Shown piece after piece: positions 33,761 to 43,539 of a stretch of DNA of 64,000 bases. A program made the position numbers and the translations under genes. This stretch comes from Asterella californica. Its lineage: Eukaryota > Streptophyta > Marchantiopsida > Marchantiales > Aytoniaceae. The DNA lies in NCBI GenBank assembly GCA_036924285.1, contig JAYKYS010000005.1, positions 29,424,001 through 29,488,000 on the forward strand. Reading direction: 5' to 3'. The notes below the pieces were generated by a model. That model was not told the DNA's origin. It did no database searches and saw nothing but the letters and a program-made list of their open reading frames with translations. Within the stretch, counting starts at the first letter, position 1; each line of letters opens with the position of its first letter.

Positions 33761-34475
33761 CTTGTTGAGCTTCTCTCTAGTGATTAAAGAAACGGACTCC
33801 GTCCTAGCTGCAATCTAGAAATTGCAATATTATGTACCCAACAAATCTCACAAAATCTCCATGAAGCTTGTCCGTTCACACCTCACGATCAAGTATTTGT
33901 CACAAGTCATAAAAGAGACGCTCCACGCATTCCTCTTGCAGTGAGAATGAAGAAAGAATCTCTGCGAACTGTAGATGTACAAAACATATCGAACACATCA
34001 AAAAGATAAACCAAGAAAGGTGGAAACTGGACCAAATGAGGTCAAAAATAGACATGCAATACTTTGAATTGAAACGTAAACATCCACCCTAATCAGACCA
34101 ATATTTGTTTTGTACTCAAGTCCTAAAACTCTTATTTGGTCAGAAAAGATCTGTTTGAAATTATACTGTTCGAAAACTCCAAGTCGACTGAAACTTGACC
34201 GAATACACAATTCACACTTTTGAATAAGACAACTTTTAAAGGGCTGGTCTCAAATTTCAACTAGAAAACATCATCTAGGTATTCGAAATCGCGCTCAAAG
34301 TTTTTGGTGGAGAAAGAAACGATTTTGTCTCATCCGAATGCATCAGCAAGATAGTGCTCAACATCAGACACAACTCCAATTGTTTTCTCTTGTACTTCTC
34401 CATGCACTAACTCCATCTTGCTCATCAGTGAAGGACACATGCTATCTATTACTCTGGTATCATGTAGAAAAATCG
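33761..34475 (-). other. Copia leader and gag start remnant
   Basis: Just inside the right LTR, the - strand has GATACCAGAGTAATAGA. This is followed by an ATG region reading MSKMELVHGEVQEKTIG and DVEHYLADAFG, a plausible start of gag. The rest (33761-34320) has no recognisable coding sequence. Confidence 0.4.
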
Positions 34476-34692
34476 ATATTTCTAAGAAGACACTCCAAGA
34501 GAAATACCGAGTAGACAAAGAAATAAATATGAATGAGATGAGAGAGGATTCGCTTCTCGATGCATATATAGTGAGGTGATTACAAAGGAAATCCTAATGG
34601 TGGTTAGCTCTCTACATAATTGTATGTAATAATCCTAACTACTTTGGTTGGTATGAATTGTTGATCTACTAGAGCTTCAGATATATCAATGC
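34476..34692 (-). repeat. LTR of the decayed copia element (5' LTR for the - strand element)
   Basis: Matches 27714-27955 in the same orientation. The + strand motif ATATATAGTGAG appears in both. The outer ends are not sharp enough to call a target duplication. Confidence 0.65.
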
Positions 34693-35655
34693 AAAGTGCA
34701 TCCACTTGTTTCAAGCATATGGTCTTCTGTTTCAATTGGTCAAAATAATATCCAAACAGAAAAATGTCAGCAAGAGATTGTAGAATAATATTGACACTTG
34801 ACAAGATAACTAGGTCAGTACAAGAAAATTTGAGCTCTCGATACTAAGTCTGATTCGTAAAAGCCTACGCCCAGATCAAAGATCGAGGAGAGAAGGATAG
34901 AATGAGAGAAAATTGTGCCCTCTAAGCTTTTTCAGCCACCAGGAGGAATTTGACAAGATCTCATTCCTATAGAGATAATTTGAGGAGAATGGGAGCATTG
35001 AAGTCGAGGAGAGTTCAGTCAAGATACGTTGACGGTGAAGGCAATGAGGAGCTAAGCCAACCTTATGTAGTGAATAAATTAGGAATGAGACTTTTGCTGG
35101 TTTCAGAGATTTAGGTTTTCCAGATTTCTGTGTTCAACCGTTCTTGACTTCTACGTGAACATATTCTTTCAAGAAGAAGTATAGAGTCTGAAGATTATTA
35201 TGAATCATACAACCAGGAGTTCTCAAGACGTGGGATAGTACATAGGAAGATCTCTTCAGTTTTTCTCGAGAAACGAGACCTATAGGTGCATGGGAGAACA
35301 CCTATTTCTCGCTTTTTAAGTTTTCTAGTGGAAAGTCAATTCGAGGAAATTTTCTAAGAGATAGCCATTTGGACAAGCTAGCATGTAGGAAGTTACAACT
35401 TGGGGAGTGCTTGCAAAATTCAAAGGGTCCAAACTAAGAAAATCATTATAGCTCCTTACGAAGAGAATATCACAATGACAAGTAGGTTACGGATATTTAC
35501 CATTATCAAACGCTGAATTCCTGTCACCATGGGGTAATTGTTTTTGCTCAAGAGAACACTGAGTAAGGACCAAAGAGAATTTTGACCCTAGGGAGAAAGA
35601 TTGGGTAGTTGACAAACGAAAGAGGTAATCCGTAGCTATGAGCATTTGCTAAGGT
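34693..35655. other. Unassigned repeat-like sequence
   Basis: About 1 kb of purine-rich sequence without a supported ORF. It probably belongs to a decayed retroelement leader. I see no match to other parts of the window. Confidence 0.4.
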
Positions 35656-35659
35656 AACT

Positions 35660-37130
35660 ATGTTGTTAAGCTATTTGATGAAACCCATTCTCCTGTGTCT
35701 TCTGAGGAATGGTTTCATCAAATTCATACCCAATTGTGCATGAGAAGCCTTCCTGTTGAGTGGTGGTGATTGTTAGAAGCTGTGCAGAGTCCAAGCTTCT
35801 CTCATCCAGTGGAGCACTTAGGATCCACGTACGGACTGTCCATGGGAGATTGGTCTCCTGAGTCAGAGTAGTCGGAGCAACGACAGAAGAAGTTAGAATC
35901 TTTCTTTCCACAACAGAAGACATCATCCTCAACCAGAAGACAGTGAGTCTGTAAGCAGATCTTTGGTCTTCGTCTTCAATTTACTACGAGCAAGATGACT
36001 TGTTAGTCAGGATCCGGACTAGAAGCTTGTCGAAAAAGCTTGTTGTTGCTTAATTTCTCTCTTTTCTTTTATTTCCTCTTGTGTTGAATTTCTCTTCTTC
36101 CCTCTCTTCTCTCATCTTCCCATCTTCCTTCTATCTTTTATTTGGTTTCTGAAGCTTCGTTTGGATATCAGTGAATGTGAATGTCGTTGTAATGCTGCCT
36201 GAAGACCGTTTAGCAAGCAGAAGCCTGGGAAGGCTACAAGAGGTCTACACCCTGTGATTTATCTAACCCGTTGGAAATCGTAAGAGCAAATTGTGATAAG
36301 GAATAGTAATTTGGCATCTACGAAGTAGAGACAGTCTTCTGGAAGGGTCAGAAACCGAGTTGAACGCCTAGAAGTCGAGAATTGCTTCTAGAAGTCGACG
36401 TGGAGAGATTGGGTGACTTGGAAGCAGTAATCGTCTTCCTGGACTTCTCATTGGGTATTTGTATGATATTTTGATCTTAATTTCTCTCTTTTCTTTTATT
36501 TCCTCTTGTGTTGAATTTCTCTTCTTCCCTCTCTTCTCTCATCTTTCCATCTTCCTTCTATCTTCTATTTGGTTTCTGAAGCTTCGTTTAGATATCTGTG
36601 AATGTAAACGTCGTTGTAGTGCTGCTGGAAGACCGTTTTAGCAAGCAGAAGCTTGAGAAGGCTACATGAGGCTTACACCCTGTGATTTATCTAACCCGTT
36701 GGAAATCGTAAGAGCAAATTGTGATAAAGAATAGTAATTTGACATCTACGAAGTAGAGACCATCTTGTGGAGGTGTCAGAAGCCGAGTTGAACCCCCAGA
36801 AGTCAAGAATTGCTTCTAGAAGCAGACGTGGGGAGATAAGAAGCCGTGACTTGGAAGCAATAATTGTCTTCTCAGACTTCTCAGTGGATATTTGTATGAT
36901 ATTTTAAGTAGTGATTGTATGTTAGGGTCTAGGTAACCTTTTGAAGGGTTTAGAAGCCATGTGATTTCGTGAGAAGAAGAGATTCTTAGACAAAACCCAA
37001 GCGTTTGTGAGTTTGGACAGATCTTAGAATTTAGAACAGCATAACTAGTGTAAATCTTCTTGGAGAACGAAATCTTTTATGCTACAATGGGCTAAAGGAA
37101 AATCTTGAGACACTACATGAGTAAAACTAG
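35660..37130 (+). repeat. Module Y, copy 3 (shared with 46380-47390 and inverted at 55785-56540)
   Basis: Shares blocks with 46380-47390: CCCAATTGTGCATG, GATCCGGACTAGAAGC, CTTCGTTTGGATATC-type segments, GTGAATGTCGTTGTAATGCT, CACCCTGTGATT and CAGATCTTAGAA. It ends at GGGCTAAAGGAAAATC, the same place as in the other copies. It carries an internal tandem duplication. Confidence 0.75.
36042..36905 (+). repeat. Tandem duplication of about 430 bp within module Y copy 3
   Basis: Two consecutive units begin TTAATTTCTCTCTTTTCTTT (36050 and 36478) and run to GGATATTTGTATGATATTTT-like ends. They differ at several positions. Neither of the other two Y copies has this duplication. Confidence 0.85.
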
Positions 37131-37439
37131 GTCACCCATCCCAACACTATTCTTGAAGAATGTGCTTAACTATTAGCTCTTAGCTCTAGCTTTATCACTA
37201 GATCAATAGCTCTTGGTGTCTTCTAGGGATGTTGTCATCACGAAGGTCCACGGAGGTTCCGGCAAAGATTCAGCTGCAGTAAGCAATAGGTTCATACGGA
37301 GTAGTGTGAGATATCAATCAGTAGCACTCGTCTCATCGACGGAAGACACCGATTTAGACGAGGACGTGGTTGGAGGTACACATAGTGTCGTCACACTATT
37401 GTTGTGGGACATGGATGAGATCTATGAGATCACGAAGAG

Positions 37440-37745
37440 ACCTAGATGATACTCGAGTACGATGGGTACCATTGAGCTGGATGACTTCATCCAGGAGTTC
37501 AATAGTTGGCGCGATCTGCAGCAGTGTAGAATCCACAACTATTCACACTCTTCACGGCGTGGAAGAGTTTGTTCCAACACTTGGAGAGTCCACCTATGGA
37601 CGATTATCATGAGTTCAAGCGGGACTACATTGTGGAGATTGAGTTGTGGAGATAGTATTGGTCTCCGAACTATGTTTCTATCATTATTGGTGCATTTTCA
37701 GGAGGCTTAGTACTTACGAGTTTGGGTGCCATTAGTAGTGGTACA
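37440..37745 (+). pseudogene. Gypsy gag fragment
   Basis: Short stretches in shifting frames read GTIELDDFIQEFNSWRDLQ, then MDDYHEFKRDYIVEIELWR, a stop, then YWSPNYVSIIIGAFSGGLV. This looks like a decayed retroelement capsid region. Similar spacer sequence follows at 37755 and again at 57969. Confidence 0.5.
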
Positions 37746-37754
37746 TCCACAAGT

Positions 37755-37920
37755 GGCGGTGTCGTGTCATGGACCGACTACTAATTGAAAATCTATTTTT
37801 AATACTTACCGTTATCGCTCCAAAGACGCTCATAGAACTAAAAATGAGCTTTCTTTACACAACTTCAGATCTTCACTTTCATTACATCAACTGATAGAGC
37901 TCGTTGTCAACTTTGTACTA
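37755..37920 (+). repeat. Spacer repeat shared with 57965-58200
   Basis: GTGTCGTGTCATGGACCG and CGCTCCAAAGACGCTC here correspond to GTCGTGTCGTGGACCG and CGCTCCAAAGACACTC at 57969-58050. The part after it resembles one unit of the 157-bp array at 58049. Confidence 0.65.
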
Positions 37921-38044
37921 AAGAGCACAATAAGAGAAAGTCGGTATGAAACGAGGCTGACCGAGAAAAGAGATTGAACTGGAGATGGTTTTGAAAGAAA
38001 ACAGAAAGAGACAGTAGGTCGCCGTAGATCCGCCAATGCTCAGT

Positions 38045-38175
38045 GTAAAGGTGCAGTCAAAGAGAAGAAGTTTACTTCAACTGTGGAGACTCCCAGACGT
38101 ATTTATCTCAAAAAAGTTAAGCTGGATGGGATGGAATTTTGTGTAGGTGAGAATGTCTATCCAATCAAGCCATGA
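38045..38175 (+). pseudogene. Possible BAH-type (ORC1-like) exon fragment
   Basis: A short open stretch gives VETPRRIYLKKVKLDGMEF then CVGENVYPIK and a stop. This pattern recalls the start of the BAH domain in plant ORC1 (a Tyr-Lys-Lys-Val strand, Gly-x-Glu-Phe, then Gly-x-x-Val-Tyr). It lies immediately before the gypsy element. The match is short and I could not extend it after the element, so the assignment is tentative. Confidence 0.25.
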
Positions 38176-38187
38176 AGATCTTGTAGA

Positions 38188-38191
38188 GTGC
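38188..38191. repeat. Left target-site duplication GTGC
   Basis: GTGC precedes the TG of the 5' LTR and recurs at 52794-52797 after the CA of the 3' LTR. A fifth base cannot be assigned with certainty. Confidence 0.7.
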
Positions 38192-39107
38192 TGTAACGAC
38201 CTATGTTACACATAGGAAGTTTGTCTATTAGTAAGGTGTTTAGTTATAACTAAGTGTTGAGAATGTTTATTTGCTGCCAAAGTATTTTAAGGAGGTATCA
38301 AGTTAGTCATGACTAGCTAAAAGTTAGTTATGGTTAAACTTAGCTGTACCTTTGGCAGAATTCAGATATTTGCTAAAGAGTGAGCACTACTATCTTGTCA
38401 TCTTGTCTAAAAGATAGAAAGGGGGTGGAAAGTATCCCTTATCTCCTTTTTGACTTGATATTAGTGGTTGGATTAAAGTTGTGGACTTTGTGGGCATTAA
38501 AAACAAGAAGAGATTCCACATGTTTCCTTTTTAGTGGGTCCTAGTGTAGAGGGGGGGTGGAAATTCGAGATTTCTTGAGAATATTCCAGAATCCTTCTAG
38601 AAGTTGTTGACTTTGAAGGAATAAGTCCATGTGAAAAGGTAAAAAGCCCATGTGATTAATGCTTTTACCTTAAGTAATATCTTAGTAAAACTCGGTAAAA
38701 GTAGTTACGGCTGAGTTACCGGAGGGTACCAAAGTAAAAACCTAGAATGTATAAATAGAGGAGTAGAGAAGAGCTCCTCATCCTTGTTTTCACATTGTCG
38801 TAATGACAACTTGAGTAATATAGAGAGTGTGGGATATTTTTAGCATGTGAGAACTTGAGAGACGTCGTTAGAATGGAGGATTTTAGTTGATGTATTTAAG
38901 GAGATTTTTAGTTGATAAGTTTGTGGGTATATGAATGAGTGAACTCAGCATTTTTCCTTCAAGTTCATGGTGTGCTTCCATCAAAGCCATCAGAGGTGAC
39001 CCCTGAGTGAGAGACAGGCCCGACATGTTGCAGATTCGTGGATGACGATCGTGGAGGTTGAGAGATCGGGGAGGTAGTTGATCGATAGGGACCGCGGAGG
39101 GTTTACA
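38192..39107 (+). repeat. 5' LTR of the gypsy element
   Basis: Begins TGTAACGACC and ends GGGTTTACA. It has a TATA box TATAAATAG at 38750-38758. Compared with 51879-52793 I count about 12 substitutions and one single-base indel; every substitution I saw is a transition. Confidence 0.9.
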
Positions 39108-39110
39108 TTT

Positions 39111-39130
39111 TTGGTTCCGTTGCCGGGACC
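39111..39130 (+). promoter_or_regulatory. Primer binding site of the gypsy element
   Basis: TTTTGGTTCCGTTGCCGGGA lies directly after the 5' LTR. It resembles the TGGCGCCGTTGCCGGGGA primer site common in plant gypsy elements (Asp-type tRNA), with TT in place of CG. Confidence 0.7.
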
Positions 39131-40020
39131 TCACTTGAAGGGATCGTTGAACGATGTTTAGAGTTCAGTTCTATATTCGACAAAAGGAGATTATGAGAGA
39201 GCACATGGAGAGAACGTTGGGAGGAGAGAGAGCTAACGCGATGTTAGCAACGTTAGAACCTTTCGTGTATCCCGTAGTGATATATGACGCGTTCGAAGTC
39301 ATTCTTTACATCTTGTTCACTTAGAAAGGGTTTGAGGAGAGTTGAAAGAGGGTGCAACAAGAGTTGTAGAGAAAAGAGGAGAGAAAAGTTATTAGAGGAG
39401 ATAAAATTGTGAGTTTAGAAATTCTGCTCTCTGGAAAATTTGTACAGTCGCTTTCAACTTTTCTGTGAATTTTATTTTCCTGTAAAACTTTCCAGTGTTT
39501 TAGATTGGCTAATAACCTATCTAAGACAAAAGAAATCATAGGAAAAGGTGGTCTAGAGAGGGAGCAATGAATTTTCAAAGTTGAGGGGGTCTATTCGTGA
39601 GAGTTGAAGAATTCTGTTATCTAGAAAAAATTTACAGTCATTGTCAGATTTTCTGTGAATTTTATTTTCCTGAGAAACTTTCTAGTGTTTTAGAGTGGCT
39701 GATAAGCTATCCAGGACAAAAGAAATCATGAGAAGATGAGGTCTGAAGAGGGAGAAAGAATTTTTCAAAGTGGAGGGGGTTGACAACCATGAGGGAAGTG
39801 AAAATATACAAATTTCAGTTCTCTGAAAATTTGTACAGTCATCACCATCTCTTCTGATTAGGGAAGTTTCTGTTGAAACTTCATGATTTAGTAGCTTGGA
39901 GGTTGAGCTATTGGAGATCACAAAAATCTTGGAGAGATCTCTTACCAACTAAGAGATATACGTTTCGGCATACAAGGAGGTCTTGAAGATACTTCATGGG
40001 GAATCCAGTTCGAATGACGA
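39131..40020 (+). repeat. Untranslated leader with long tandem repeat
   Basis: Between the PBS and the first gag-like frame a unit of roughly 190-200 bp repeats about 2.2 times (starts near 39419, 39607 and 39813). Shared parts include TTTTCTGTGAATTTTATTTT, AGTGTTTTAGA and GACAAAAGAAATCAT. No coding function is apparent. Confidence 0.75.
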
Positions 40021-40312
40021 GGTGAAAGAAGAGACGTTTAGGAGTTCGAACAGAGACGAAGAAGCCCAAGTTAAGTATAGATGAGTTACGAACTCGCATC
40101 TATAGCACTTGGGGTGCCCTCTTTACCCTATACGAAGAAGCTTCCGCGACCATTGGTACAGATTTAAAGAAAGCCGAGTTTAAAGCATCATTCACTGTGG
40201 AGGCCACGAATGCTCCTGGTGAAGTAGAGTTGGATCCTTACAAGAGTGAGTTCAAGATGTCTGTTGTGATTAGTACAAACGATGGTGAGGAGGATCATAT
40301 CTTCGATAGTTA
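40021..40312 (+). CDS. N-terminal gag-like segment of the gypsy element
   Basis: An open frame reads KKPKLSIDELRTRIYSTWGA, then LYEEASATIGTDLKKAEFKA and EVELDPYKSEFKMSVVIST, and stops at about 40312. It has no clear start codon. The sequence is typical of coding DNA but has no recognised domain. It precedes the zinc-knuckle ORF and could be the first part of a frameshifted gag. Confidence 0.4.
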
Positions 40313-40436
40313 ATTTTAGATTAGATTTTATTTCGTGTATAGCATGTATAATACACGAATTCCAATATAAAGCTCGGAAGAGTTAAGAAAGTGATGTAGA
40401 ATTATTTTCCTCTATGATACTTTGTCCACTTAATGG

Positions 40437-40850
40437 TTGAGAAGGTGCAACATGAGTGGAAATTCAAAAGATTGTAAAGTTAGACTTAGAAACCTTCCTC
40501 AAGGTTTAGATGTCATAGTAAGTGTCGGAGAAAGTTCGAGAGAGATTATCGTCGAGGTTGAAAACCCTAGTACTAAACCTCAAGTAGAATCTCCGAGGAG
40601 AAGAGTAGAAACCGACTTGTGGTGTTATTTCTGTAGAGGGTTGGGACACAAAGTAGTGAATTGTCCAACTAGAATCAGAACCGAGAGAGCTAAAGGGAAG
40701 CGGGAGTTTACTGATTTAAGTCTTCGAGTGGGTCCATCGTCACTAGCGCCAATTCATCTTATAGGCGAAGATCCTGTCCAAGTTGTGGAGTGGATGATCT
40801 ATCAAGAGGACACAAGTGCGTCGATGTGGCCGCCCTACTTACGTCAGTAG
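40437..40850 (+). CDS. Gypsy ORF with a CCHC zinc knuckle upstream of the capsid
   Basis: A 137-codon ORF with CYFCRGLGHKVVNC (CX2CX4HX4C, residues about 63-76) preceded by basic residues (PRRRVE). Such knuckles bind RNA in retroelement nucleocapsids. It is unusual that this one lies before the capsid-like ORF at 41141, while another knuckle occurs after it (about 47875). Part of the same transcript is expected. Confidence 0.55.
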   Translation: MRRCNMSGNSKDCKVRLRNLPQGLDVIVSVGESSREIIVEVENPSTKPQVESPRRRVETDLWCYFCRGLGHKVVNCPTRIRTERAKGKREFTDLSLRVGPSSLAPIHLIGEDPVQVVEWMIYQEDTSASMWPPYLRQ

Positions 40851-41140
40851 TCGAGAAGTTGGACGAGACTCAAAGAGCTGAGACGGAGAAGTTGTCGACT
40901 TCAAAAGAGGACTCGGCTGAGTTGTGATGGAGATCGTCATTCGGATGGTGGAGAAGACGGTGATGCGACTCAGACTCATGATTACCTTGGGAGAAGAGAT
41001 GGCACAAGAGGTGTTGTTACAACCATTTTCTTTCATTTTACCTATGGTAGATTATTCGCGAATGGAATTGGTGATGTTCGTACTCTTTTGACGAGTAGTT
41101 ATTGCACAAAAATTAGAAGGGTAGAAAGAATAGTTACAAG

Positions 41141-41626
41141 ATGGGGAAGTTACCAGTGTTTCATGGGAAGGACAATGAAGATGTAGAACCATTTGTACGA
41201 GACTTCAAAAGGGGTTGCATCGGAAACAACGTGAGAAGGAAAGAAGAATGGGTGTTGTTACTGCCAGAGTTTTTAGAAGATTTTGCTCTTACGTGGTATG
41301 AAGACCGAGTGAAGAGCCAGACACCTGGTGCAGTTGAGGACACATGGGAGACGTTGAGTAATGCACTCATCGAAGAATTTCTTCCAGAAGAGAGTTATGA
41401 GAAGCTCATGGTGGAGCTTACTCATTTGAAGCAATGGGACGACGAGAAAGTTCGACAATATGCCGAAAGAGTGGATAAGTTGGAGCAACGATTTCGGAAG
41501 GTCCTACGGAAGAGTGGAGACAATGTGGAGCTAACGATGGCAGATATTGGAGCAGTGTGTGGTGTCCACAAATTACAGTATTCACGAATTTTTGAAATTT
41601 TTGAGATTAATGACTTGTTTATATAA
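41141..41626 (+). CDS. gag: Gypsy gag (capsid), interrupted by the X insertion
   Basis: Begins MGKLPVFHGKDNEDVEPFV. It contains FLEDFALTWYEDR, TWETLSNALIEEFLPEE and MVELTHLKQWDDEKVRQYAE, the typical Ty3/gypsy gag pattern (retrotransposon gag domain). The gag similarity fades after VELTMADI (about 41555), and the last residues to the stop are probably insertion sequence. The missing C-terminal part resumes near 47397 (LTKNLVGGLRPSIQTQVRYE). Confidence 0.8.
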   Translation: MGKLPVFHGKDNEDVEPFVRDFKRGCIGNNVRRKEEWVLLLPEFLEDFALTWYEDRVKSQTPGAVEDTWETLSNALIEEFLPEESYEKLMVELTHLKQWDDEKVRQYAERVDKLEQRFRKVLRKSGDNVELTMADIGAVCGVHKLQYSRIFEIFEINDLFI

Positions 41627-43539
41627 CTGAAGAAGCGTTGTTACTTAAGGTTACGTCTTCCTTAACAGGAAGATGATCTTAAGAGCTGTTTGTAATAAGA
41701 AGTTGACTTCTTCAGAAGACGACCGTCTTCGGAAGACCGTCTTCTCAGTTGCGTCGGCGGAAGATGGGAAGACGGCGGAAGACACCTCTCTTCCGGAAGA
41801 CAGCGATCACGAAGGCCTGACCATGAGTTTTCGGGTAAACAAGTAGGTGTACCTACTGGAGCGCACCGAATAGGTAGGTAGGTCAGGAAGACACCAAGGA
41901 CGAGAACCCCTAATCTGCGGGGAAGATGCGTGAGGAAGCACATTAGTCACCTTCCAACTTCCCGCAGCACAGTGCGCCTAAAGAAGATCGATTGAGAGAG
42001 TGAACTTCGAGCTAGCATTGAGAGAGGAATCGAGTAAGACATCGAGGTAGTAGAGAGTACGTTGGCAGCTAGGCGAAGGGTGAAATCGGATTGCGGGAGC
42101 ACAAACAGCAGAAAGAGCGACGGCATTTCTGTGGAGCTTCCGAGAAGTTGACAGTGGAGAGGGGCGAGTAGAAGCGAAAGAAGAATCGAGGTGTGGACCG
42201 AAATTGACAGCAGGCGCATTCGAGAGGAGTCGCATTGGAAGCTAGGACAAGAGCCAGAAGCGCGCGGAGGTCGAAGGCAACTCGGGAGCCGAAGAAGACT
42301 GTAGAGGTTCTTTCCCCTGTTCTTTCCCCTTCCCACTTCTTCTCGCCATTGTCTGGTACTCCCCGCGCTTCCTTGATTGTGTGCAGGCAGCTTGATCGAT
42401 TACCCCACCCCCCATCTTTCCTATTGAGACATTGGGCGCGGAAGCGCTGCCCAATTTCTGTCAAGATATCTCCTTGCTTCTTCCCGAGCTCAATTCGAGC
42501 TTCCCTATCCCTAGTCTTCAAATTGGCGAACCCAACTATCAATTTCTCTACCCTACTACCTCTCTACCCCCGAAACTTGAAATAGAAGACGATTCGGAAG
42601 ATGGGAACATCCTCGGAAGACGCTTCTTGAACTTGACTGTCTTCGGAAGACATCTTCGGAAGACTGTCTTCGGAAGTCGACTGAACACAATTCGTATCAA
42701 GAGTAGATTTGCTTTGCTTTTGTGTTTAGAGAGACTTGATACGAAGCCTGAGTGGTGTGGTGAGTTGTTGTGTTATTTCGAGAAGTTGGAACTCGGGAAC
42801 TAGGCCTGTGCCTCCCGGTCTTCCAAGCTTCTCAACTCCACATCTTCCTAGAGAGACTAGAAGACTGAAAGGCTGGCAAAATGAGCGAGAAGACGTGAGG
42901 GTCCATTTCGGGTCTCTTCTGTCCGACCCCTAGCAGCCTATTCCTTCTTCTTCCCGAACTTAGAAGAGAGTTGTGAGAAGTATTGCTGGCAGAATCCGGA
43001 GAGAATGGTCGAGGGTCATGTCTTCTCATCATGCAGCAAACTTCTTCTGAGTGCGTATGAGAGGTGAGAAGTCAGAAGAACAGAGTGCAATTGTCTTGAG
43101 TCTGTTGTGAGGATAGACTGCGCGTAGGAAGAAGAAGACAGGTGAGACCAGTGAAGGGAAGTCTGACTTCGGGAAGTCTTCCGAGAAAGACATTGAATCG
43201 GAAGCTGTCCCAAGTGTCTTCCCAGAGGCCACTGTCACCGCAGGAGCTCGCAACCATCTTCTGAACCTTTCTCATACTCTACTTCTCGCATATCTTGTAT
43301 CTTCTGATAGGAAGTAGGATGTAATGCAAGGTGGGTTGTCTTCTTGGTAATCCATGCGAGGCCTTGCTTAGATAGGATTGTTTAGATATAGCTCGGAAGA
43401 CGAGAGCTATTTAGGAAGCACTGTTAGAATCCCGGAAGACGGAGTAGCTGTCTTCTGGAAGACTAGTTTCGTCTTCTGAGAGTGGAAGCTAGACTGTGGG
43501 CACTCAGGAAGAACTGAGCCTTCAGCTCATAGTAGGTGC

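Noticed and set aside
42235..42803. Several overlapping ORFs in the X leader on both strands
   Set aside because: Frames are not conserved with the inverted copy at 57100-57600. The open frames reflect the GAAGAC-rich composition.
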